A DNA stretch of 64,000 nt from Bolinopsis microptera (Eukaryota > Ctenophora > Tentaculata > Lobata > Bolinopsidae). Below are positions 13,901 to 25,900 of the stretch, one piece after another. The stretch covers positions 15,002,667 through 15,066,666 of the forward strand of contig NC_087074.1 of the NCBI RefSeq assembly GCF_026151205.1, read 5' to 3'. A model generated the notes under the pieces. That model ran no database searches, was not told the origin of the DNA, and worked only from the letters and a program-made list of their open reading frames with translations. Each line of letters begins with the position of its first letter. Positions within the stretch are counted from its first letter, which is position 1. The translations under genes were made by a program, and so were the position numbers.

Positions 13901-16900
13901 GTTGCCTCGAGAAGTTTGCAAGATGGGAAGGTTAACTATATAGTGCCTATACTCCTTCTTTGCATCCTGATGGAACCTGTGGAGGCCGAGGGAGACTGTC
14001 TCACTATAATTGCAAAAGACTTGGAACGCAACAGACTTGGAACCTGTTTAGAGCACGGTTAGATTTAGAGTTTTTTGGGTAAATTTGTTAAATCTAATTA
14101 AATGAATTTTATGATGTGTTACGGAGGATGTCTGCCGCAACTGAAGAACCAGATATTTCAAACTAAAATAAAGTTTTACAGAAATTCAAATCATTATGAC
14201 GTGACCGGATATAATTCCTTCCAGGATTCAAGACACAGTTGGAAGGATGTGTAACAGCTGATACAAATTACCAAATGAAAGAAGGAGAAAAAGATAGATG
14301 CGAAAGGATCGAAAAAAGACTAATAATATGTAATTTTGTCTGCAAGAGAAAACCAACACTACCAAATACGAAACCACCAAAACCAACAACACCAAAGCCA
14401 ATACAACCAATGCCAACGAAATCTCCTACAAAACCAAAGCAACCAACACCAACCCAACCTAAGCCAACACAACCTAAGCCAACACAACCTAAACCAACAC
14501 AAGCTCCAGCAATACCAAAGCAACCAACACCAACACAACCAAAGCCAACGCAAGCTCCAGCAATACCAAAGCAACCAACGCCAACACAACCAAAGCCAAC
14601 ACAAGCTCCAGCAATACCAAAGCAACCAACACCAACACAACCTAAACCAACACAACCAAAGCCAACACAAGCTCCTGCAATACCAAAGCAACCAACACCA
14701 ACACAACCTAAACCAACACAACCAAAGCCAACACAAGCTCCTGCAATACCAAAGCAACCAACACCAACACAACCTAAACCAACACAACCTAAGCAAACAC
14801 AAGCTCCAGCAATACCAAAGCAACCAACACCAACACAACCTAAACCAACACAACCAAAGCAAACACAAGCTTCAGCAATACCAAAGCAACCAACGCCAAC
14901 ACAACCAAAGCCAACACAACCAAAGCCAACACAAGCTCCTGCAATACCAAAGCAACCAACGCCAACACAACCAAAGCCAACACAAGCTCCTGCAATACCA
15001 AAGCAACCAACACCAACACAACCAAAGCCAACACAACCAAAGCCAACACAACCAAATCCAACACAAGCTCCAGCAATACCAAAGCAACCAACACCAACAC
15101 AACCTAAACCAACACAACCAAAGCCAACACAAGCTCCTGCAATACCAAAGCAACCAATACCAACACAACCTAAGCCAACACAACCAAAGCCATCACAAGC
15201 TCCTGCAATACCAAAGCAACCAACACCAACACAACCAAAGCCAACACAACCAAAGCCAACACAAGCTCCTGCAATACCTAAGCAACCAATACCAACACAA
15301 CCTAAGCCAACACAACCAAAGCCATCACAAGCTCCTGCAATACCAAAGCAACCAACGCCAACACAACCAAAGCCAACACAAGCTCCAGCAATACCAAAGC
15401 AACCAACACCAACACAACCTAAACCAACACAACCTAAGCCAACACAAGCTCCAGCAATACCAAAGAAACCAACGCCAACACAACCAAAGCCAACGCAAGC
15501 TCCAGCAATACCAAAGCAACCAACACCAACACAACCTAAGCCAACACAAGCTCCTGCAATACCAAAGCAACCAACATCAACACAACCTAAACCAACACAA
15601 CCAAAGCCAACACAACCAAAGCCAACACAAGCTCCAGCAATACCAAAGCAACCAACACCAACACAACCTAAACCAACACAACCTAAGACAACACAAGCTC
15701 CAGCAATACCAAAGCAACCAACGCCAACACAACCAAAGCCAACACAACCAAAGCCAACACAAGCTCCTGCAATACCAAAGCAACCAACGCCAACACAACC
15801 AAAGCCAACACAAGCTCCTGCAATACCAAAGCAACCAACACCAACACAACCAAAGCCAACACAACCACAGTCAACACAACTAAAACCAAAGTTAAGTCTT
15901 TCCGAGGTGATAGCTGCATGTTCCCACCAGAGCACTAGTTTCCCTGGGGCTGATTTCTTCAACAGAACCTATGCAAACCTTGAAGAGTGTGCAAAGGATT
16001 GCCTAAGAACAAAATATTGCAAATCTATAACGTTCAAAACTGTTAGCAAAAACTGCTACTTGAACTCGAAGGCTGGGGGAGCCTATGGACCAATACAACA
16101 GTTAGATGCCATAAGTACGAACATGGAATGCAACAGAGATAAATTAGATCTGAGTTGTGCTAAGGAAGGTATGTCGTTTGTGGGGGCAGATCGTGGGAGT
16201 CTGGTGGTTCGTAGTATGGAGAAATGCATCAACTTTTGTCGAGATACAGAAGATTGCAAATCTTTTTCGTATAAGAGAATGGGTGGCCGATGCCTTCTCA
16301 AATCTAAACGTGGAGGTTTTAGAGGAGCAAAGATGATGGCAGGATATACCAGTATGAATATGGAATGCGACAATAGTGAGGTTACAAATCTAGATTGCTT
16401 AAGAAAGGGATTAAACTTTGATGGAGCAAATCTAAATAAGCTTGTGCAGGCTAATGAGGAAGAATGCGTAAAAGAATGTAGAGATACAGAGGGATGCGTA
16501 GCCTTGACATTCCGAGAGTCTGATAAATTGTGCTACCTCAAATCTAAGCGTGGTGGTGCAATCGGACCTACAGTAGCAGTTGGATACAACAGTATGAACA
16601 TGAAATGTGATGACAGTACCCTAACCTACTTGGATTGCTTGAGAAAAGGATTGAACTTCGCTGGAGCCAATCTAAGGAACCTCATAGTGGCTGATGTGAA
16701 AGAATGTGTTAGGCTTTGCAGAGACACTGAGGGATGCGTAGCCTTGACTTTCCAAGAATCTGGAAACAATTGCTACCTCAAATCTAAGTGGGGCGGGGAG
16801 TATAGACCTGCAGTAGCAGCCGGATACAACAGTATGAATATGAAATGTGATAACATTGACTTTACCAACTTGAGCTGCTTGAGAAAAGGATTCAATTTTG

Positions 16901-19900
16901 CTGGAGCTGATCTTAGGGAATACACAGTGGCTGATGTAGAAGAATGTGTTCGGTTATGTCCAGACAGTGAGGGATGCGTAGGCTTGACTTTCCGAGAGTC
17001 TGATAAACGGTGCAACCTTAAATCTAAGCGTGGTGGTTTCATTGGACCTATAGTGGCAGTTGGACATAGCAGCATGAATATGGTATGTGATAACAGTCCC
17101 GTAACCAACTTGGACTGCATTAGAAAAAGAATAAACTTTGCTGGAGCCGATCTAAGGAACCTCGTAGTGGCTGACGTGAAAACATGCGTTAGGCTATGTA
17201 GAGACACTGAGGGATGCGTAGCCTTGACTTTCCGAGAATCTGATAGACGCTGTTACCTTAAAGCTAATCGTGGTGGTTTCATTGGACCTATAGTGGCAGT
17301 TGGACATAGCAGCATGAATATGGTATGTGATAACAGTCCCGTAACCAACTTGGGTTGCTTGAGAAAAGGATTTAACTTCGCTGGAGCCGATCTAAGGAAC
17401 CTCGTAGTGGCTGACGTGGAAACATGTGTTAGGCTTTGTAGAGACACTGATGGCTGCGTAGGGTTGACTTTCCGAGAATCTGATAAACGGTGCAACTTTA
17501 AATCTAGGCGTGGTGGTGCAATCGGACCTATAGTGGCAGCTGGACATAACAGCATGAATATGGTATGTGATAACAGTGCCATAACCAACATGGGTTGCTT
17601 GAGAAAAGGAATAGACTTCACTGGATTCGATCTAAGGAACCTCACAGTGTCCGATGAAAGAGAGTGTGTAAAGCATTGCAGAGACACTGAGGGATGTGTA
17701 GCCTTGACCTTCGGAGAGGTTCATAAAAGATGTTACCTCAAATCTAAACGTGGTGGTGTGAATGGACCCGCAGCAGCGCCAGGATACAACAGCATGAACA
17801 TGTTTTGTGATAATAGTAAAGTTTATCTGAGATGTGTACAACTGGATTACGAATTCCCCAGGAATGATATGAAACGTCTTATCTTACAAAACCTCGTAGC
17901 TTGCATAACAATTTGCAGAGATACTCAAGATTGTCTGTCGGTGTCGTACAACGAGGACACAAATTACTGTACCCTTAAGAACAAGGAATTCGACTGGTGG
18001 GAGGAGATGTTTTCTGCAAATGTTAAAAGCATCAATCTGGCGTACTGTATTAGACCCCCCATGAGTAGAGAAGTACTTACTTGAATTACTAGACTTCGCA
18101 AAGACGACCACCGGACACCTTCACAAGTCAAAACTTTTCTTTGATATGACAGGGCCGGATAGACTTGGAAAATAACTGGAAACCCAATCAGTATATACTT
18201 CACTAGCAATCTAGAGATAATATTGCTGGGATTTTATGCAACTGCTGCTTGGCTTTTAATTTCTCTTGCAATAATTTCGGATGGCAATAGGCTGATTAGG
18301 ATTTCTTTGCTTGTGGCGTTGGATAATACTGAGAAACTTTAGTTTTAGGAGCTCCAAGTTGATTTCTGATGGACCTGTAGAATTTAGATAGGGTGTTTGA
18401 GAGGGAGCAGAGTTGAGAGATTTTGGTGAACAGCTTTTAGTTTGTTTTTCAACTTTATTCTTCTTCAAACGTGATGGGAACTGAAAATATGACTTCATCA
18501 CCGATACAACATGTAGAATTACGGAGGGCCAATCGGACGCAAAGTCGTAATTTGAATCCCAAGATGATTCCTCTCTTTTTATCGTTCATTCGACTAGAAT
18601 AATTGAGCGGGCAGAAATAAAAATATAGACATATCGCTCTTTAGGCAATTCTAGTTTTAAATGGTTGTCGTTTATAATATTAATGGATCAGTCACGTTGC
18701 TGAAGTTAAGCAGATTCGGATCATTTTAAAGTTAGGATGCGCGGCTACTGCAGCCTCCACTTAACCGACGTGTTGGATCTGTTTAGATTAAGTTGCATCT
18801 TAATAGGGTGTTTAGACATGTAATTTGTTAAATTATCATTATTCTAAATGAGACTAAAGCTGATTTTATGATTTAACTTAAATCAGACATTGCTACTCAG
18901 TGGATTATCTTTTAAATTTGAAGATTTGTTTATATTAATATGAATATTTTGATAAAAGTAGCTTTTGATATATTTTAAAAGCTGAAACATGTTAAAGAAT
19001 TCGTTTGATCACAATCTATTAGTCCAATCTCGAAATCGACCTTTTAATTGTATCTGATTGCATGTGTATGTATGGAGAATTTCAGATTTCCATTCCATTT
19101 CCATATGATTTAGCACAACAGCAGAATCTGTAGTAGGTGGTTTTCTCGTTGTCCAAGATATCAACATCCTCAGCTACTACTTCGTTGCGGATGATATTTT
19201 CGCGATCGTTCCAGCCACCATCACACTCGAAGTTGTAGAAGTTTCCAACAGTTTGAGTGTAGGATGTTGCCTTTCCAGTCAAGCCAGAAATTGCAACCTC
19301 GGCCTTGCAAGTGCTTCTGTCGGTAAGCTTGCATTGGTCGGAACACTTTGCTCCGTTTTCTTTGGCGATAACAGAGTTAGACCAGGGTCCTTTTCCTCCT
19401 TCAGGGGTGCTTCCTCGGCAGGCAGCGGCACCTGCCATATGGAGAGCTTGCCAGGCAAGATCGATATCCTTCTGTGCTTGTACTGCTTTCATGCTGTTAA
19501 TCATTCTAACTACCTCTGCGATAGTTGGAATGATCTCTCCTTTGAGGGCTTTCAGCTCGCCACCTCCTAAGGTCACGGGGACCAGGGATAAGAACAAAGC
19601 AGCTGTGAGCATCCTGATGAAAATTAAATATTTTAATTAAGATTAATTGATAAATTGAGGAGAATAGATTGTATTATTTATAAGTATAATTTTTCCTCTA
19701 GATACCCAGAGAGTTCATTATCAATAGTATCGTGTGGTGAGCTGATAATGCGGCAACTTATAACAACAAGATAGGGTGAAACGTTACTGGCACTGCAGAT
19801 GAAGAACTCATGTTGACCCAACAGATTCAAATTGAGTCACTTTAGCACATCGCAGTTAGATATTGTAATTGGCAACAGTTTGTATCATAGCTTTATACCT

Positions 19901-22900
19901 TAAGCCTGTACCCACAATGTGTTGGACAACACATTTGTGTAAGATAATAAACCTAGCAGAACTTCCATGTGTGTAGGTCACTTCAAATTTTGCGCGGTGT
20001 TTCGTTTAATTAAACCATTAGGGACGATAGGGTCGTTTACGACCCATCTTTTCTAGAGGCTATAGGCAAGGGTCGACCGAGTCCTCGGCCTCGGTTTTAC
20101 CAAGGAAAAGCGATTTTTCCTCGGCCTTGGCCTCGGTCAGGAGGACAATTTCTCGGTTTGCCTCGGCCTCGGTTAAAAATTTAGTTGCTATTCCTCGGCC
20201 TCGGCGAAATTGTCCCAGTTGCAAGGATCGACCGAGTCCTCGCCCTCGGTTTTACCGAGGAATAGCGATTTTTCCTCGGCCTCGGCCAACAAAATGAAAC
20301 CTCGGTTGTCCTCGGCCTCGGTTTTAACTTTTATCAAAGCAGAATTTTCTCTGCCTCGGCCTTGGTCGCAAATTCTGCCCTCGGTCGACCCTTGGCTATA
20401 GGTGACAAACCAAAATATTTGATTACACAAATTTTATGCACGAATGTTCAAAATCTATTGGGCTACATTATTCACTTCGGAATATGGGCCTAATGAGTGA
20501 CTAACGATTAGATAATTAAGTTAATTAGTCGTGACAATTGGAAATTATTCCAATTAACTTCTGGCCTTCATTTGGCCAGAAAGGGATCTAGTGGTCAGCC
20601 ACCATGGTTTGTGTGGGATTAAGACATACGAGTGCGTGAAGTTTTCAGTGAAGTTCTCAAATTCTCTGTGCTGAATCTTCGAAGCAAAAATTTGTTAGAC
20701 AATATTTATCAGACATTATAGGGCCCTATTATCTCAAATGATATGAGATATAGCAAATTATTTTCTATTCATAGATTTGCTTTTTGCGAAGAGGCTATCC
20801 AATTTTCTGGAATTGAGACTTTTTATTTTATTGACGTACCATACTTATTGCTGAAGTTATTTCCAAAGAGCAGTTTTCTATGATATTTGTGTGAAATTTG
20901 ATCGAAACTTAACTTTTTAGGGGTATTGAACTCTGAGCGACCACCGGCGTAACTATAACTTATAAGAGTATAAGGGTGGCCATTCACCCAAAAATGCCAT
21001 GGTCTTCCCGGTTCGCTAAAATAATGTATTCTCTGTGATTTATATAATAGCTCAATACCTGTTACAATTTGGATTCTATGGCCGAACAAAATTGCCATTT
21101 GCATTTATAATATCTCAGTCTAACATCTTGTATCATGTGTGTTCCGTTTGTTGAGTTTCGTCACAAAATATTCGAGGCTATATATTGGATACTCTTATAT
21201 TGTAAGATTTGTAACCATATTCCTTCATCAGTCTGGAGAGGAATGCGTACATAGATCTTGATCAATAAGATCATCATCTCATTTAATTGATCAGTGTGTG
21301 CATCATCTGCATCATGAAGCTGCTGCAGATATCTCTGACCACTTCAACTCCATCAGCAACTATAATGCTTTATAACTTTTAAATAAATGATTATTAAACG
21401 TTTACCGAATAGATTTAAAACGGTTACGTTCCGGTAGTTGCAGTAAAAGGTTGCCAACAAGCCGCCCGTAACCTGTGAATGGCTGTAAGGTGCCCACGTG
21501 ACTGCGCGGCTCACTCTCATTGGTCATTCCCTGACACGTGCGGACTGATCCTAGCAGTCAATTGGAGGAACCAGTCAAAAGATGCACAATATTTGTACAC
21601 GTTATTCATCGTGCAGCCGAGGAATAACTGTAAATAAATTACACCTTATTAGGTAATAGTTAAGAATCAGTTGGCGAGCGAGCCTATATGCCCATCATCT
21701 ACATGCGGAGTTGGAGGATGGGTGAATACGTCAGATTCCAACACGCACGCCTGGCGGCTTCACAGGAACTTTCGGGTCTGTTCCTGCTTCACCGCACTCA
21801 CTTTCTCCTCCTCCACCGCGTTCTTTGTTCTCGTCTTTTTCCGAGCACAAGCTTAATTAACATGCACAGTTTTCACTGCATATGTTAAAGAGCCGCAACT
21901 TGCTTATTGATCGCCAGTCCTGGCTTTTGCTTGTTTTAGCTCAGTTTCGAGTAAAATGATGAGTCTCGCAGGTTCTGTCCAGTTCATTGATTTGGAGGCT
22001 GATCAGGACGTGAATGATACTTTTGATAAGGTTCATGATGATACATCATACTCTGAAATCTCAAGTGACCACGCCAAGTCATCAGCGGAGGTCAACATCA
22101 TCAAAGATCTGACGATCAAACTGCTGACTTCTCCGGAAAACCTCGACTTCGCCCTGCAGCACCAAGCAGACAAAGTGCTGGACCTGCAAGAGAAGGTCTC
22201 CCAGATGCTATCACTAAACACCTTCTGTGCAAATACCATGTTACAACACGCGGACGAACATTTTCCCTATAATATCTTTCAGACACCTACATCAGATCTC
22301 CACGAAAAAGCAACGGATAATGAAACTATGACACATTATCCAGACCATATGATCAACTCAAATAATTCTTTCGCGTATCACCCCAGGAGCAAAAGACCTA
22401 AGTCGTCATCTTATCGTCCAAAGAATCGTCCCAGACCGAGATATGTCCAGCTTCCTCCTACTTTTAAATATCCAGAACCAATCGACATAAGGCCCGCCAG
22501 GTAGGAACTTTAAAATAATGGAGGAATCTGAACATTAATTAGATTTAGGAGGCAATTTCTCCAACCGATATCATCATTTCTAAACTTAATAAGTTGACGT
22601 GTGCTGCTAATTAGTAACCATTTCGCCAGCTAATAAATTGAACACTAGTTAACATTTCAGAGGGTTCAGCTCTCACAGTGACAGAACGGAAGTGGACTCC
22701 CCACACAACTCCCCCCTTGTCCGACCCCCACAAGATGCTCCGGTACCCAGTCTCAACACGTGTATCAGCACTCCGCTCCATGGGCCAGACAATTCCGTTA
22801 TCGGGCTCCTTGATCCTCGTTCCAAATCCGTTATCACCCAACCTGATTCTGGCTATAAGCCAATTATCTCTCAGCCTGATTCTGGCTACAAGCCAGTTAT

Positions 22901-25900
22901 CTCTCAGCCTGATTCTGGCTACGAGCCAGTTAAGGTGGCTTTACCGGAAACAGCTCGGCCGCACTCCGACAGTGCTCAGATGCTGCACACCAACAATTCT
23001 CAAGATTTACAAGAACTTTCAAAAAATCTGTCGTTTAGGGAGGAAGATAATCATAACCATTACACTGACCACTTCCCGTTTGACACCAGGGAAGGAATAT
23101 TTCGATCAGATAAAAACACTCCTAGTCTCAACCCGTCTCAAAAACTTTGCCTTAATTTGCCGCCATCGGGTAATGAGCCCCATCTTATGGCGGTGTCCTC
23201 CGCAGCTAAATCTATGTTTGAAATAGTTGTGGGTGATATGAAGGAATTGGACACTCAAATAAACGACCGTGTGTGTTGGGAAAACAGAGGCATTAATCTC
23301 GCCAAATTACCAGGTAATAATACTAGGATAAATCAATTTGTTCTCTGCTAAACTTAATTTAATCCAGCATATTTTAGTTTCTTATCCTCTACGTAAATTG
23401 CTAATATCACTCTCTGGGCCACCTTGCGATCAAAAACTTGTTCGAATTTCACACAATTTTGCCTCCCAACATAAAGCTATATTAGCTTGGCCCTAAAAAC
23501 ATATGACTAAACTAAAACTGATTTCACCATCATTAAACAGATCATATCGGACCGAGGACACCCCACAAGCGAGTCTGTCCAAAACACGCGGGACACGGCA
23601 ACAACCACAGGTTCCAGTGCGTTTGTCCAGGTATGTGTTCATTTTCACTGTAGTTCGTTTAGTACTCTGGGAGGGAGGGTACCGCTGTTTCATGATGGTT
23701 TAAAAATGCACCAATGCAAAATAAATTATCGTTTGATAAAAGTAAACTTATAGAGAATGATAACTACCTACCTATTTAATCTTAATACATGTATATACAC
23801 GTTATAAATATACACGTTATTCTAATTAATATCTAATTTCTTATTCCTGGACGGCTTCAGCTGAACTCACATTTCATCCAGTATTATCCAGAGTATTCCT
23901 TACTTCAACTTCACACCAGTTTTATAGCACCTTCCTCACAAATTCCTTTCACTAGACCTTTAAAGTAGCAACCTTCACCTATCACCATCCTAACACTAGC
24001 CAAACAACAACCAATCACAGATCATAAACACAAATCACGTGACACTTCATTCATCCCCAAAGTCGTCCGTGTTCTCACTTCCAAGTTCTGAGTTCTTCGT
24101 AGAAAATTATCATACGCAGTGATTTTGTAAAAGCGCTTTTAATACAATTTTCCTGGCTCAAACTTTTCGAATCACCAACCTAACTCTTGTATAGTAGAAA
24201 AATCGAACCAATTTGACTCTCGTGTAGTCCTCAAGATCCTACTATGACTGGCGCTGTACATTGTGCTTTAATTGTCACTGGTTCAGGAACCAGACTATCC
24301 CAGCCGTGGGGACGTCTCAAAGGAACACCAGTAGGGGACAGGTTTCAGACACCCTTCATGCACTGGAAAAACGCGATAGAGCTGAGCAGAGCTAGGAGAT
24401 GTCGGACTAAAATAGAACCAGACATGCTGGATCTTTTAGAGGTTAAGAGATGATTATGTTGATAATTATGTTAAAAAATATGTTGATAATTATGTTGATA
24501 ATTATGTTAATTTATGTTGACATTCCTCATTGGTATCCACAGCTTGATCAATGATTATCTGGTACAATATACGGAACACGTTACTTTTTTGCCCCTCCCA
24601 AAAGCTCAAAAGAAATGCGATTTATTTTCAACCATGAGCATGTTGAATTATAAAATTGAATTATATTCATACTTGTGTTGTAACTGACAAAAGTTTATTT
24701 TGACAAGTAACACCTTTTCAGATGAAGTACAACGAAAGTCACTTCGTGAGTCCATACGAGAGAAAGTCTCTGGCAGAACGACTGGGGATAACCGAGAGGG
24801 CAGTTATTTACTGGTTCCAGAACAGGCGAGAAAAGACATTAAGAATCTGAACAATATGGGACAACATAATTCCCATGAGTAGGGTATTTAGGATTAGGAC
24901 CACAAGAGGAATATTTAGTGTTCTAGAGATGATTTATTGGGTTTTTTTGGTGATATTCTTGGAGATTCGTTTAGAATCTTATCATCAGTTTAATACTGCA
25001 ATTACTGAAATTACTGCGACTGACTCGTTAGTAAATTTTATTTTGGCAATTTTTGTTATGCCTTTGTTAGTTTGTTTACCTTAATCAGTAATGTTAGTTT
25101 GAGGTTTAATTGAGGTTTTTAATTTTTTGTCCAATTTTGAATGTTTCGTTAGTTGTAGCCATGAACATTAAAAATCATGGCTCAAATCTTTCTTACTTGA
25201 TACAAACGATCGCTTGAAACTTTGCGGTCGTCGTTGTTTAACAAAACTCCAGTTAAAACTTTTTCCTAGCGCTAACTCTCAGTTTCAATGCATTTGTCAA
25301 GCTGAATGAAGTATAAATTGCCTGAGACAATATTCTGAATTGAATATTCTAATCCACGAGGATAAGTTTAGCAAGCATTGGAGCTGGTTGACATACGCAT
25401 ATGTTCCGTAACCAGCACAGCTGCTTATCACCTCTCTCATGGCGACCTATCCGGTGAATAACCGTCGTAACAAGCAGAACTCAGCAATCACGTGACTGGA
25501 GAAGCCCAGTCACGAGACGTGATCAGCCCGGTGGTGATGGTCCCGTGACCTGTAAGGAACCGGTAACAGCATGCCAACTCTGGTTCCATTCCACCACTGA
25601 CTATTGAACAGGATCCAGATCTCCGGTGAAGGTGGTTTTTAAAACCCCAGAGTTGAGCAGCTGTGTCGGTTTACAGTACTACTTACTGCATGGTTTTAGC
25701 TTGCGACTACCGGTGTCAGCCAAGTGTGGCAAATGATATGAGACTGTGGTAAAGTAGCTGCTGTAACTAAAGTAAACTAGCTACGTTGCTTGTCATCCGG
25801 CCAACAGTCTTTATAGACAGTGAGCGGAAATTTAGATTCGTGGTTTAGCAAATATCCTGTTCGGCTAGTTGCTGTAAACATTGTCCTCAGCTGAGGTTCA

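Noticed and set aside
14268-15962. Long minus-strand and alternative-frame open readings over the proline-rich repeat
   Set aside because: They arise from the 18-bp-type coding repeat and have biased, repetitive composition; only the plus frame continues into the PAN repeats.
22678-23226. Alternative open frame over the second homeobox exon
   Set aside because: The overlapping frame 22692-23351 agrees in phase with the flanking exons; this one does not.
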